Shown: piece after piece, positions 16,467 to 26,224 of the stretch | How positions within the stretch are numbered: position 1 is the stretch's first letter | How the letters are laid out: every line of letters begins with the position of its first letter | Assembly: GCA_012317185.1 (NCBI GenBank) | Contig: CP048838.1 | Coordinates: forward strand, 1-64,000 | Direction: 5' to 3' | DNA length: 64,000 nucleotides | Origin: [Clostridium] innocuum | GTDB lineage: Bacteria > Bacillota_I > Bacilli_A > Erysipelotrichales > Erysipelotrichaceae | The notes under the pieces: generated by a model | Database searches by the model: none | What the model was told of the DNA's origin: nothing | The model's input: only the letters and a program-made list of their open reading frames with translations | Position numbers and translations under genes: made by a program

Positions 16467-17240
16467 ATGAAATATTCAGTAGTTGCGAAAAAAGATGCAA
16501 AATCACATGCAGTAGAGGAGAAAATCAAAGAGCGTCTGCAGTCTTCTGGCTGGATTTATGACAAAGCAGAACCACAGCTTGTTATCTGTGTGGGAGGAGA
16601 CGGTACACTGCTGTATGGCGTGCATCAGTATCTGCATCGAATCAGCGAAGTAAACTTCCTTGGCATTCATACAGGAACCCTTGGCTTTTTCACGGACTAT
16701 ACGGAAGAGGAACTGGAGGAATGCCTGCATGATGTATTGGAAAAGGAGCCTGTGATATTTGAATCCGGTTTATTGAAAATAAAGCTGGATAATAATCCAA
16801 ACCCTTATTATGCATTAAATGAGATGCGTGTTGAGAATATTGTGAAATCTCAAATCATGGATATATATGTAGACGGTGAGTTTTTTGAAACCTGCAGAGG
16901 CTCCGGAATCTGTCTATCCACTCAGGCAGGATCCACTGCATATAATCGATCTCTGGGAGGAGCAGTTATAGACTGTGGATTATCTCTTATGCAGCTGGCG
17001 GAAATAACAGCTATTCAGCACTCCAAGCACCGCTCCCTCGGAAATCCGTATATCATGATGGAGAACCGTCATGTAACAATGAAAAGTGAAACCTTTGATA
17101 CAGCAATACTCTGCTATGATCATTTGAATGTGCCGTTGGAAGCCACCAAAGAAATCTATTGCGAGATGTCTAATCGGAAGGTTAGATTCGCACGTTATCG
17201 TCATTACAGTTATTTGAGAAGATTAAAGAATTTATACTGA
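16467..17240 (+). CDS. nadK: NAD kinase
   Basis: NadK phosphorylates NAD to NADP. The 257-residue protein has the GGDGT motif at residues 43-47, an NE motif near residue 115 (ALNEMRVEN), and the glycine-rich TQAGSTAYNRSLGGAV stretch that binds NAD. ATG at 16467 is preferred to the in-frame GTG at 16464 because AGGAAGTG at 16452-16458 then has about 8 bases of spacing. Divergent from the CYTH gene. A terminator lies 100 bases downstream. Confidence 0.95.
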   Translation: MKYSVVAKKDAKSHAVEEKIKERLQSSGWIYDKAEPQLVICVGGDGTLLYGVHQYLHRISEVNFLGIHTGTLGFFTDYTEEELEECLHDVLEKEPVIFESGLLKIKLDNNPNPYYALNEMRVENIVKSQIMDIYVDGEFFETCRGSGICLSTQAGSTAYNRSLGGAVIDCGLSLMQLAEITAIQHSKHRSLGNPYIMMENRHVTMKSETFDTAILCYDHLNVPLEATKEIYCEMSNRKVRFARYRHYSYLRRLKNLY

Positions 17241-17338
17241 CAGATAGTTTTGAAGAAGGGATATGATTTAGTCATAAGCTGCTTCATTAGTCTATTCAGC
17301 TGCAGAGAGAACGAAGATTATCGCATCATGAAAAGTAA

Positions 17339-17372
17339 AAAAACAGATACGCGTGGAATCTGTTTTTTTATC
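17339..17372 (+). terminator. Intrinsic terminator downstream of nadK
   Basis: AAACAGAT pairs with ATCTGTTT across an 8-9 base loop, followed by a T-run. It lies about 100 bases after the nadK stop. Confidence 0.8.
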
Positions 17373-17480
17373 CGTTTTTTCCTGTATCAACCATTATTTA
17401 CTTTTGAGAAATGTATCAAATATCAATAAATTGAAGTAGCATGCGCATTTCATCCGTTATAAAAAAAGCAAGCAAAATAA

Positions 17481-17503
17481 AACCAATCACAAAACTTATG
17501 ATT
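17481..17503 (-). terminator. Intrinsic terminator after rodA
   Basis: On the reverse strand GCCAATCATAAG folds with GTGATTGGTTTTAT. The stem CCAATCA/TGATTGG is followed by TTTTATTTTG. It lies 4 bases after the rodA stop codon. Confidence 0.8.
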
Positions 17504-17506
17504 GGC

Positions 17507-18727
17507 TTATTCATATACATAATCAGAGAGCTTTTTTGCTTTTGCACTGGCATTCATAATGATTCCAAATGCAATCAGATATGACAGTAATGATGAACCG
17601 CCATACGATATCATAGGAAGCGTGATTCCGGTAATCGGCAATAAACCGATTATCATCCCGATATTTTGTATCTGTTGATACAGCAGCATCCCCAGAATAC
17701 CCAGAATGAAATACTTTTCAAACATATTCTTTGACATGCTGGCAATACGGCATAAATGAATATCAAGCCCAAGACACAGAACCACTATGAATAATGTTCC
17801 GATCAAGCCCCAGCTTTGTCCGATAACAGCAAAGATAAAGTCGGTCTGTGCTTCCGGTATGGATACCAGCTCGATTCCCATACCATGACCTGTAAGGCCG
17901 GCCGAGCCAAGAGCAAGCAAGGCCATATACAGCTGATGCCCCTCTCCATTGATATCTGTTTCCGGATTCAGCCATGCTGTTATTCGTTTCAGACGATATC
18001 CTCCTTCACCACCAATCAGCTCATTCAGAACATTGAAATGATAGTAATACATATAGAAGAATAATACCAGCACAATGACAATCAGGATACCTATGATGAC
18101 AAACCATTGTTTTTTTATACCGGAACATACGATCATCGCCACCAGTGAAATAGCGATAATCAATACCACTCCGGTATCTGGCTGAGCAAGAATCAGAAGG
18201 ATAGGGGGAACTGCCCATTTCGCTACATTCATAAACAAAGAGAAATCCATTTCATAGGACTCTGTTAATTTGTTATTGTTATGCTCATCAATCACACCGG
18301 CAGTTATTAAAATCAAAACGATTTTCATAAACTCACTGGGCTGAAAAGAACCGAACGGCCCCAGCTTAAACCAGGATGTGGCACCGTTTGTTGTGATGAT
18401 CATTCCCAGCAGACTGCCTCCGGTCAACATATTGTATACCTTACCAATCAGCAGCACCACAAGACAAACCATAAGAAACCAGTATCCTATTTTTGCGAAC
18501 TGCAGCATAGAATCATTACCGAGATACATAATCACACCGATCGCGATTGATCCGATAATAAACCACATTGCCTGCTTCATCATATAGTCTATACCGGCTG
18601 CCTGACCGATAATACCAAAAGCGGAATAGATGGATAGAAGACTCATGCCAATCATTAAAATCAAATATGTAACTAAAACAAAATCGAACTTATCCGGACT
18701 CTTTGCCCTGGATAATCCTATTTTCAT
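17507..18727 (-). CDS. rodA: Rod-shape peptidoglycan polymerase RodA
   Basis: RodA is a SEDS-family glycosyltransferase that polymerises lateral-wall peptidoglycan with a class B PBP. The 406-residue protein has about ten membrane helices. It carries the SEDS signature GHGMGIELVSIPEAQTDFIF, ending in FAVIGQSWG, and the C-terminal GITLPMISYGGSSL motif; P-E-A-Q-T-D-F-I-F favours RodA over FtsW. The ATG at 18727 is chosen: GGAG lies 8-9 bases before it, MKIGLSRAK starts directly before the first helix, and the upstream 28 codons lack a ribosome site. It stands alone, opposite to its neighbours, and ends at its own terminator. Confidence 0.93.
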   Translation of the reverse strand: MKIGLSRAKSPDKFDFVLVTYLILMIGMSLLSIYSAFGIIGQAAGIDYMMKQAMWFIIGSIAIGVIMYLGNDSMLQFAKIGYWFLMVCLVVLLIGKVYNMLTGGSLLGMIITTNGATSWFKLGPFGSFQPSEFMKIVLILITAGVIDEHNNNKLTESYEMDFSLFMNVAKWAVPPILLILAQPDTGVVLIIAISLVAMIVCSGIKKQWFVIIGILIVIVLVLFFYMYYYHFNVLNELIGGEGGYRLKRITAWLNPETDINGEGHQLYMALLALGSAGLTGHGMGIELVSIPEAQTDFIFAVIGQSWGLIGTLFIVVLCLGLDIHLCRIASMSKNMFEKYFILGILGMLLYQQIQNIGMIIGLLPITGITLPMISYGGSSLLSYLIAFGIIMNASAKAKKLSDYVYE

Positions 18728-18951
18728 TTGCACCACTCCAGACAAAAACCTTTTCGAAACAAGGTTGTACTTATTATAACACGGTTTATATTTCTTATGT
18801 TGCAGCATGGTCAATTATTTTCTGAATTTCTATTAAGAAATGAGAATAAGCATACACTGCAGGTTAGGATGATTGTATGAAAAAACAAAAGCATATAGGA
18901 TTATACCCAATGGTCATGTTATAATAATAAGCAGTGAGTGGAGTTGATAAA

Positions 18952-21483
18952 ATGACTAAAAAAGCTACCTATACACCGATGATGAAGCATTATCTGGAAT
19001 TAAAAGAACAGCATGAGGATGCAATCATATTCTATCGTCTCGGTGATTTTTATGAAATGTTTTTCGAGGATGCAAAGACGGCATCCAGTGAGCTTGATCT
19101 GGTTCTGACAGGAAGAAATGCCGGTGTTGAAGAACGGGTACCGATGTGTGGAATTCCACATCATGCCGCAAAGGGATATATACAGCGACTGATTCAAAAA
19201 GGATATAAAGTCGCAATTGTTGAGCAGTTGGAGGATCCGGCACTGGCAAAGGGACTGGTGAAGCGGGATGTCATCAAAATCGTTACACCCGGAACCATCA
19301 TGGATGAAGTAAGTGATGAGAAAACAACTGTCTATATTGCTTCTCTGCATGACTTTAAATTCGGTCTTGCCGTCATACTCTGTGAAATGACAACTGGAGA
19401 GCTGCGTGCACAGTTGATTGATAAGCATGTCATGGCAATACAGAAGGTTCTGCTGGGAAACAATGTACGAGAAATTGTAATACAGGAGAAGTTTGATAAG
19501 AAAATCGTGAAGATGATAGAAGAAATGCAGACAATTACCGTTTCCTATCATAATGATAACGCATTAAAGGAAGAATACCGTCATTTGCTGAATGGAATTG
19601 AAGATGATCGTGTGGAAACTGCCTTTGGCGTTCTCACCAATTATCTGGATGAAACACAGAAGCGAAATATGGCTCATCTGAATGCTGTTGAAATGGTGTA
19701 TGAAAATGATTTTCTTCAGATGGATTTTTCGACAAAGCAGAATCTGGAGCTGACCTCCAGTCTGCGCAGCAATTCACGCTCACAGACATTATGGAGCTTT
19801 CTTGATAAATGCCGCAGTTCCATGGGCTCTCGGTTATTAAAAAAATGGATTGAATACCCGCTGGTTGATACAGCGATGATTAACCGGCGTCTGAATGCTG
19901 TTGAATATTTGAATGATAACTTCATTACGAAGGATGAACTGCGTGAGCATCTGGGCTTTGTCTATGATATGGAGAGACTGAGTGCCAGAGTGGCCTATGG
20001 ATCTGCAAACCCGCGGGATATCCTGCGACTGATCAAAACGCTGGAGCATACACCGCAGATTTTTGAATTATTTCATGACTGCAGTGCCTATGAGGAATTT
20101 CAGAGTATCGATCCATGCCGGGAGCTGTACGATATGATTGAGGGTGCCATCATCGATAATCCTCCTTTGACATTAAAGGATGGCGGTGTGTTCGTGGAGG
20201 GCTATAATGAAGAGCTCGATCAGGTGCGCGAAATCGGTAAAAACGGGAAGAACTGGATTCTTGAGCTTGAAAACAAGGAGCGGGAAAGAACCGGTGTAAA
20301 GTCTTTGAAAATCGGATACAACCGTGTATTCGGATATTATATTGAGGTTACAAAAACCAATCTTGATTCTATAAAGGATGAATTTGGTTATGTCAGAAAG
20401 CAGACACTGACCAACGCAGAACGCTTTATCACGCAGGAGCTGAAGGATAAAGAGGACGCGATTGTACATGCGCAGGAAAGAAGTATCCGTCTGGAAGCAG
20501 AGCTATTCAATCACCTTCTGAATCAAATCAAGGTATATCTGCCTAAGCTGCATGATCTTTCACATGCATTGGCCACGATTGATGCATTATATGCCCTTGC
20601 AGAGATTTCCAGTGAAAACGGATATACACGGCCACAGTTTCATACCGGTCATTCCATTCACATGAAGGAAGCAAGACATCCAATTCTGGATCGAATGATG
20701 AAAACAACACGTTATGTTTCCAATGATCTGGAGATGGGTGAGGACAATGACATTCTGATGATTACCGGACCGAACATGGGTGGTAAATCCACCTATATGC
20801 GACAGACCGTTCTTCTTGTCATCATGGCCCAGATAGGCTGCTTTGTCCCTGCAAAGAAAGCGGAAATGCCAATCTTTGATCAGATATTCACACGGATCGG
20901 CGCAAGTGATGATATCATGTCGGGACAGTCAACCTTTATGGTGGAGATGATCGAAGCGAACAATGCATTACAGAATGCCACAGCAAATTCACTCATTTTA
21001 TTTGATGAGATCGGGCGCGGTACCTCCACATATGACGGTATGGCACTGGCGCAGGCTATGATTGAATATATAATGCGAAATATCAAAGCGAAAACGCTAT
21101 TTTCTACCCATTACCATGAGCTGACAGAAATGGCAGAAAAGAATGCAGGTATCCGCAATGTGCATGTGGATGTACATGAAGAGGATGATAAGGTTACATT
21201 TTTATACCGCGTGCTTGACGGCAAAGCAGATAAATCCTATGGAATCAATGTTGCACGTCTTGCACATCTTCCTTCCTCCGTGCTGGAGCGTGCCAAGCAG
21301 ATTCTGGACAATCTGGAGCTGCAGCCGAATATGGTAAAAGAGGTGAAGCCACCACTCGTCATAGAAAAAGAGAATCCGCAGCACATGCAAATCATCAATC
21401 AGGTTAAACAGGTAGATGTAAATAAAATGACACCGATGGAAGCCATGCAGTTTCTGTATGAGCTGAAGGAAAAAATGTCATAG
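18952..21483 (+). CDS. mutS: DNA mismatch repair protein MutS
   Basis: MutS recognises mismatches and then slides as an ATP-bound clamp to recruit MutL. The N-terminal mismatch-binding loop (GDFYEMFFEDA) is intact, lever and clamp domains follow, and the ATPase has Walker A GPNMGGKS at about 606-613, DEIGRGTSTYDG and STHYHELT. The C-terminal tail is short. ATG at 18952 is preferred to the GTG at 18934: GGAG at 18939-18942 is well spaced and MTKKATYTPMMKHY is the family start. The result is 843 residues. A hairpin separates it from mutL, 60 bases on. Confidence 0.97.
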   Translation: MTKKATYTPMMKHYLELKEQHEDAIIFYRLGDFYEMFFEDAKTASSELDLVLTGRNAGVEERVPMCGIPHHAAKGYIQRLIQKGYKVAIVEQLEDPALAKGLVKRDVIKIVTPGTIMDEVSDEKTTVYIASLHDFKFGLAVILCEMTTGELRAQLIDKHVMAIQKVLLGNNVREIVIQEKFDKKIVKMIEEMQTITVSYHNDNALKEEYRHLLNGIEDDRVETAFGVLTNYLDETQKRNMAHLNAVEMVYENDFLQMDFSTKQNLELTSSLRSNSRSQTLWSFLDKCRSSMGSRLLKKWIEYPLVDTAMINRRLNAVEYLNDNFITKDELREHLGFVYDMERLSARVAYGSANPRDILRLIKTLEHTPQIFELFHDCSAYEEFQSIDPCRELYDMIEGAIIDNPPLTLKDGGVFVEGYNEELDQVREIGKNGKNWILELENKERERTGVKSLKIGYNRVFGYYIEVTKTNLDSIKDEFGYVRKQTLTNAERFITQELKDKEDAIVHAQERSIRLEAELFNHLLNQIKVYLPKLHDLSHALATIDALYALAEISSENGYTRPQFHTGHSIHMKEARHPILDRMMKTTRYVSNDLEMGEDNDILMITGPNMGGKSTYMRQTVLLVIMAQIGCFVPAKKAEMPIFDQIFTRIGASDDIMSGQSTFMVEMIEANNALQNATANSLILFDEIGRGTSTYDGMALAQAMIEYIMRNIKAKTLFSTHYHELTEMAEKNAGIRNVHVDVHEEDDKVTFLYRVLDGKADKSYGINVARLAHLPSSVLERAKQILDNLELQPNMVKEVKPPLVIEKENPQHMQIINQVKQVDVNKMTPMEAMQFLYELKEKMS

Positions 21484-21492
21484 AAGAGAACT

Positions 21493-21525
21493 CTGTAATC
21501 CCGGATTACAGGTTTTCTGTTTTAT
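21493..21525 (+). terminator. Hairpin between mutS and mutL
   Basis: CTGTAATC, a CCG loop and GATTACAG form a perfect 8-base stem followed by GTTTTCTGTTTTAT. It is a plausible, possibly leaky, terminator between two genes usually expressed together. Confidence 0.6.
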
Positions 21526-21543
21526 AAGAAAGAAGGTGTACTT

Positions 21544-23631
21544 ATGGGTAGAATCAATCGACTGGACGAACATCTCAGCAATATGATTGCGGCTGGAGAG
21601 GTCGTGGAACGTCCGCAGGGTATTGTAAAGGAACTGGTTGAAAACTGTATCGATGCACACGCATCAAATATAGAAATACAAATATCACAGGGTGGTATTG
21701 CGACCATTACGATTATAGATGATGGTGACGGTATGGATCCTGAGGATGCCACGCTGGCATTTGAGCGGCATGCCACAAGCAAGCTGAAAGAGGTTAATGA
21801 TCTCTGGAATATACATACAATGGGATTTCGCGGGGAGGCACTGCCTTCCATCGCATCTGTTTCTCATGTACTGCTGCGAACAAATGACGGCACAAGCTCT
21901 ACAGAGGTGGAGATCAACTACGGCAAGCTGATCAGTGCCAGACCATGTGGGACTCCGAAGGGAACCATGATAGAAATTCAGAATCTGTTTCAGAAAACAC
22001 CGGCACGCTTCAAGCATCTGAAAAGTCCGCAGTATGAATTTTCTCTTATTTCGGATGTAGTTCAGAAGTTTGCCCTTTCCCATCCGGAAATCGGATTCTG
22101 CCTGTCTCATGATGGAAGAACGGTTTTTAAAACCAAGGGCAGCGGTAATCTTTTGGAAGTACTTATGCAGATTTATGGAAGAGACAGTGCGAAGAGTGCG
22201 ATTTCGCTGGATGGAAGTGATCAGGATTATAAGATAAAAGGCTATATCATGCAGCCGCAGTTTAACCGTGCAACAAAATATTATATGCTGCTGTACATCA
22301 ATGGCCGTATGATACGTAATTACCATTTGCAGAAGGCAATACTGGATGCATACTCACCTTATATGCCGAAGGACAGATATCCTATCGTTGTCATTGATTT
22401 ACTGATGGATGCACAGCTGGTGGATGTCAATGTACATCCGTCCAAATGGGAAATTCGTCTGTCCAAGGAAAAGCAGCTGGAAAAGCTCCTCTATGAGACC
22501 ATTCGCAAAGCACTGCAGGAACAGCTTGAGGTTCCACGAGTTAATATTACAAAGGAAACCGTAAAAGAGAAGGTGGAAGAGCAGGAGCTGCAGTTTACGT
22601 ATGAACGTGATGATAGCATTTCAAGACTGCATGAGGAAGTAAACGACAGCTTTATACATCCGGAAAAGAATGAAAAGCCCTCTCTGGATATGAAAGAGCT
22701 GCGTAGAAAAATCGAAGCAGATAAAAACCGGAGAAAAGAATCAGCTGCTTCGATACAGCCTAAGACTAAGGAAATTCTTCCTGAAATCCGGGAAGAAACA
22801 GCATCCTACGAGTCTGAGGATTCAACATCGGTAAAGGCGGTGACAGAGGAAGCAGATGTTAAGGTTCAGCATGAGGACACTGACAAAACAGAAGTGCTGC
22901 CTGCTGCCGACACCGGGTCTGAGGCACACACACAAGCTATAGAACCAGACATTTCTTCGGATGCAGCTGTTGCATACAAGGAAATCAGTCAGTCCGAGGA
23001 GCTTGTCTATGAGAAAAAGGCAGAGGTGGAACAGCCACAGCCTTTGAATCCGAGTCTCCCACAGCTTCGTGTGATTGGTCAGTTCCACAGCTGCTATATC
23101 TTGGCAGAGGGTGAAAAGGGTCTGTACATAATTGATCAGCATGCAGCACAGGAGCGCTATCATTATGAAATAATCAGAAAGCAGATTCTTGACGGAAACA
23201 ATGATACCCAGCCGCTGCTGCTGCCTATAACAATAGAATCTACGATTTCTGCTGTTTCGCAGGCAGATGATTTGAACGCTTTGCTGGAACAGCTCGGCAT
23301 TCATCTTGAGGTCTTTGGAGATCATACCTTTGTGTGCCGTCAGCTGCCGCTGTGGATGAAGGATGTTGAAGAAGAGGCTTTTCTCTGCGATATGATTGAT
23401 ATATGGGAAAAGGATAAGGAAATCAGTCTGGATAAGCTGCGGAAGCATGCAATAGCTACCATGGCATGTCACAGCTCCATACGCTTTAACCGCAGTCTTA
23501 CACTGGATGAAATGAAGCGTGTCATAGAGGATTTAGCACATTGTGAGCAGCCGTTTCATTGCCCGCATGGAAGACCGACAATGATCTGTATGGAGGATAA
23601 GGCATTGATCCATGAATTTGAACGTGGATAA
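21544..23631 (+). CDS. mutL: DNA mismatch repair protein MutL
   Basis: MutL links mismatch recognition to strand nicking. The N-terminal GHKL ATPase has VENCIDA, DDGDGM and GFRGEALPSIASV. A charged, low-complexity linker (about residues 345-505, Glu/Lys/Ser-rich) separates it from the C-terminal dimerisation domain. That domain carries the endonuclease motif DQHAAQERYHYE from D531, which marks a nicking MutL as found in bacteria lacking MutH. ACHSSIRF and CPHGRPT near the end are further metal-site motifs. The 695-residue length is ordinary; the linker is on the long side. GAAGGTG supports the ATG. Confidence 0.97.
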   Translation: MGRINRLDEHLSNMIAAGEVVERPQGIVKELVENCIDAHASNIEIQISQGGIATITIIDDGDGMDPEDATLAFERHATSKLKEVNDLWNIHTMGFRGEALPSIASVSHVLLRTNDGTSSTEVEINYGKLISARPCGTPKGTMIEIQNLFQKTPARFKHLKSPQYEFSLISDVVQKFALSHPEIGFCLSHDGRTVFKTKGSGNLLEVLMQIYGRDSAKSAISLDGSDQDYKIKGYIMQPQFNRATKYYMLLYINGRMIRNYHLQKAILDAYSPYMPKDRYPIVVIDLLMDAQLVDVNVHPSKWEIRLSKEKQLEKLLYETIRKALQEQLEVPRVNITKETVKEKVEEQELQFTYERDDSISRLHEEVNDSFIHPEKNEKPSLDMKELRRKIEADKNRRKESAASIQPKTKEILPEIREETASYESEDSTSVKAVTEEADVKVQHEDTDKTEVLPAADTGSEAHTQAIEPDISSDAAVAYKEISQSEELVYEKKAEVEQPQPLNPSLPQLRVIGQFHSCYILAEGEKGLYIIDQHAAQERYHYEIIRKQILDGNNDTQPLLLPITIESTISAVSQADDLNALLEQLGIHLEVFGDHTFVCRQLPLWMKDVEEEAFLCDMIDIWEKDKEISLDKLRKHAIATMACHSSIRFNRSLTLDEMKRVIEDLAHCEQPFHCPHGRPTMICMEDKALIHEFERG

Positions 23632-23734
23632 GCAGCAGGAGGAAACAGCCTGCAAGCATATAGCTGCTTGTAGTCGCTGCCTTTTGAAATGGCATACCTC
23701 TGGCTACAGTGAGAACGGATACTGTGAATACTGA
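23612..23734 (+). CDS. Possible 40-residue Cys/His-rich protein overlapping the end of mutL
   Basis: This short open frame starts at ATG 23612, within the last codons of mutL in another frame, and fills the mutL-miaA gap. It encodes a C-x3-H-x5-C-x2-C arrangement followed by LKWHTSGYSENGYCEY, so it has four Cys, two His and two Trp/Tyr-rich turns in about 28 residues. That composition is unusual for random frame and looks like a small zinc-binding fold. The weak point is translation initiation: GGAGG (23592-23596) is 15 bases from the ATG. In-frame TTG 23618 or GTG 23624 could also start it. No family was recognised. Confidence 0.4.
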   Translation: MNLNVDKQQEETACKHIAACSRCLLKWHTSGYSENGYCEY

Positions 23735-23763
23735 GGATATCTTGTGAGAGAACGGAGTTAATT

Positions 23764-24675
23764 ATGGAAAAAGTACTGGTGATTGCAGGTCCCACAGGCG
23801 TAGGAAAAACAAGTCTTAGTGTGGAGCTGGCAAAAGCCTGTCATGGAGAGGTTATCAGCGGAGATTCCATGCAGGTTTATAAAGAAATGAGTATCGGAAC
23901 AGCAAAAATAACAAAGGAGGAAATGCAGGAGGTACCGCATTATCTGATTGATTTCTGTTCCTTTACAGAGGAATACAATGTTAAAATTTTTCAGGAGAAG
24001 GCCAGAGAATACATAGCGGAAATCACCAAACATGGGCATCTTCCCATCATATGTGGAGGAACAGGGCTATATATAAAGTCCTGTCTGTATGATTATCAGT
24101 TTGTCGATCAGCCGCAGGATACGGAGTTTATGAATTTTCTGGCAGAGCGAAGTACGGATGAAATATGGGGAATGCTGTCAGTCATCGATCCAAAAGCCTG
24201 TGAGAATCTGCATCCGCATAACAGGCAGAGAATCGTTCGTGCTCTTGCGATGGCACATACCGGAGAGAAAAAAAGTGAAATCGTTGAGTCACAGGAACAC
24301 CGTCCTGTTTACGATGCCTATATCATAGGTCTTACAATGGATCGTTCGCGGCTGTATGAGAGAATCAATGCAAGAGTCGATACCATGATGGAGCAGGGAC
24401 TGCTGCAGGAAATTGAACAGCTCCATACCCTGCAGGAGGATGTCTGGAGTCTGCAAAGCTTTCAGGGAATCGGCTATAAGGAATGGAAAGCTTACATAGA
24501 GGACAGGGAATCAGTTGCCACCTGTGTGGAACGTATTAAGAAAAATTCACGTAATTTTGCGAAACGCCAGTATACATGGTTCCGCAATCAGATGCAGGTG
24601 CACTGGTATGATGTTGAAGATGAGAACTATCGCGAAAAAATTTTAGAAGATGTAAAAGCATGGATGGAGAACTGA
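23764..24675 (+). CDS. miaA: tRNA dimethylallyltransferase MiaA
   Basis: MiaA transfers the dimethylallyl group to A37 of tRNAs reading UNN codons. The 303-residue protein has P-loop GPTGVGKTSL at about residues 9-18, the SGDSMQVYKEMSIGTAK segment that binds the tRNA base, and HNRQRIVRAL and KRQYTWFRNQ motifs later. Length and motifs are standard. GGAG lies 8 bases before the ATG. mutL-miaA is a conserved pairing in Firmicutes. tcdA follows after one base. Confidence 0.96.
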   Translation: MEKVLVIAGPTGVGKTSLSVELAKACHGEVISGDSMQVYKEMSIGTAKITKEEMQEVPHYLIDFCSFTEEYNVKIFQEKAREYIAEITKHGHLPIICGGTGLYIKSCLYDYQFVDQPQDTEFMNFLAERSTDEIWGMLSVIDPKACENLHPHNRQRIVRALAMAHTGEKKSEIVESQEHRPVYDAYIIGLTMDRSRLYERINARVDTMMEQGLLQEIEQLHTLQEDVWSLQSFQGIGYKEWKAYIEDRESVATCVERIKKNSRNFAKRQYTWFRNQMQVHWYDVEDENYREKILEDVKAWMEN

Positions 24676-24676
24676 G

Positions 24677-25417
24677 ATGGAAACACCTTTACAGAGAATG
24701 GAGCTTCTGATTGGAGAAAACAATCTGGAAATATTAAAGCGTTCCACCGTCATGGTTGTAGGTGTCGGAGGTGTTGGCTCCTATGCTGCGGAGGCACTGG
24801 CAAGAAGTGGAGTCGGAACCCTGATTCTTGTTGATGGTGATACCGTTGCACCCAGCAATCTGAACCGTCAGATACATGCCGTCTATGCTACCATCGGTCG
24901 ATCAAAAACAGAGGTTATGAAGGAACGGATGGAAAGCTATCGCAGGGACTGTACAATCATCTGCAAGGATATATTTTATAAGGAAGAGGAAAATGCAGTC
25001 CTCTTTGATAAACCGGTGGATTTCGTTATCGACGCAATTGATACCATGAGCAGTAAGCTTTCCTTAATCACATACTGCCTGAAACATAAAATACCCTTTA
25101 TCAGCAGCATGGGGATGGCAAACCGTCTGGATCCGACAAAGGTGGAGTGCTGTGAGCTTATGAAAACAAGCTATGACCCTGTTGCGAAAATTATGCGAAA
25201 TCTGATTCGGAAGCATCATATAAAAGGAAAGATTCCGGTTGTGTTTTCCAGCGAACAGCCCAGCGTACAAACCAAAATCATAAATGAAAACGGTGTTACC
25301 AGAAAGCAGAAAATGCCGCCTGCCAGCTCACCGTTTGTTCCGAGTGCTGCCGGTCTTGCAGCGGCTTCCTATGCTATGCGCATACTGCTTGAGAAAGGAG
25401 AACACCATGGACAATGA
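24677..25417 (+). CDS. tcdA: tRNA threonylcarbamoyladenosine dehydratase (TcdA, ThiF/E1-like)
   Basis: TcdA uses ATP to convert t6A37 of tRNA to its cyclic form. The 246-residue protein belongs to the ThiF/MoeB/E1 fold. It has the nucleotide-binding GVGGVGSYAAEALARSG near residues 30-46, NLNRQIHA near 65, and DAIDTMSSK near 115. The C-terminal half resembles YgdL/TcdA, with a SSEQPS motif and PASSPFVPSAAG ending, rather than thiamine or molybdopterin E1 proteins. It starts one base after miaA, giving two tRNA-modification genes that act on neighbouring positions. Its end overlaps the nitroreductase start by 11 bases. Confidence 0.9.
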   Translation: METPLQRMELLIGENNLEILKRSTVMVVGVGGVGSYAAEALARSGVGTLILVDGDTVAPSNLNRQIHAVYATIGRSKTEVMKERMESYRRDCTIICKDIFYKEEENAVLFDKPVDFVIDAIDTMSSKLSLITYCLKHKIPFISSMGMANRLDPTKVECCELMKTSYDPVAKIMRNLIRKHHIKGKIPVVFSSEQPSVQTKIINENGVTRKQKMPPASSPFVPSAAGLAAASYAMRILLEKGEHHGQ

Positions 25418-26186
25418 AACTCTGAAGGTTATTCGTAGCCGTACATCCCTGCGTACCTACGCTGCGAAACCGCTGCGTGAGGAAGAAGAAAATGCCATTA
25501 TCGAGAGTGCTCTTCTTGCCCCTACTGCTGGAAATCAGATGCTGTATTCCATGATCATCATCCGTGATCAGGAAAAGAAAAAGAAGCTAAGTAAGCTTTG
25601 TGACTATCAGATGTTTATACAGGATGCCCCGCTTGTTATTGTATTTGTCGCAGATCATCACCGCTGGTTTGATTATTATCGCATGAACGGCGTAAAGAGG
25701 TATGCGGAAAAGCACGGATTATCATTTACATCACCTGCGGAGGGGGATTTAATGCTTGCGGTGGAGGATGCGATGGCTGCAGCGCAAAACAGTGTCATAG
25801 CTGCGGAATCTATGGGAATCGGTTCCTGTTATATTGGTGATATACTGGAAAATTATGAAACGGTAAAGGAACTGCTTCAGCTTCCCGATGAGACCTTCCC
25901 CATCGCAATGCTATGCTACGGACATTATAAACAAGAGCACAAAAAGGTGTTTAGAAAACGCTTTGATAGAAGGTTTGTGGTATTTGAGGATTCCTATCGG
26001 CAGCTGCAAAAAGAGGAATATGAGCAAATGTTTGCCGAGCGTGCGGAAAAGGAATTTCTGACACAGAATAAATACGCAGCGAAAAACTATGCACAGCAGT
26101 TCTATGCGAGAAAAACGGGAGCCTCCTTCAGTAAGGAAATGACTAGAAGTGTAAAGGAAGCCTTAAAGGCCTGGACAGGGAAATAA
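25407..26186 (+). CDS. Nitroreductase family FMN protein (NfsA/FRP-like)
   Basis: This FMN-dependent oxidoreductase would reduce nitro or quinone compounds, or flavin, with NAD(P)H; the substrate is not predictable. The N-terminal IRSRTSLRTYAAKPL is the FMN phosphate-binding segment, followed by ALLAPTAGNQ, and a GIGSCYIGDI motif near residue 150. The ATG at 25407 has AAAGGAG 6 bases upstream and the family-typical start MDNETLKVIRSR. It lies inside the last codons of tcdA. The C-terminal 40 residues (ERAEKEFL... AWTGK) are an extension rich in basic residues. Confidence 0.88.
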   Translation: MDNETLKVIRSRTSLRTYAAKPLREEEENAIIESALLAPTAGNQMLYSMIIIRDQEKKKKLSKLCDYQMFIQDAPLVIVFVADHHRWFDYYRMNGVKRYAEKHGLSFTSPAEGDLMLAVEDAMAAAQNSVIAAESMGIGSCYIGDILENYETVKELLQLPDETFPIAMLCYGHYKQEHKKVFRKRFDRRFVVFEDSYRQLQKEEYEQMFAERAEKEFLTQNKYAAKNYAQQFYARKTGASFSKEMTRSVKEALKAWTGK

Positions 26187-26224
26187 CGTCTTATCGCTAA
26201 CAGACTTTATTTGGAAAGGATATT

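Noticed and set aside
21685..22326. 213-codon reverse frame in mutL
   Set aside because: Antisense shadow of the conserved MutL ATPase domain.
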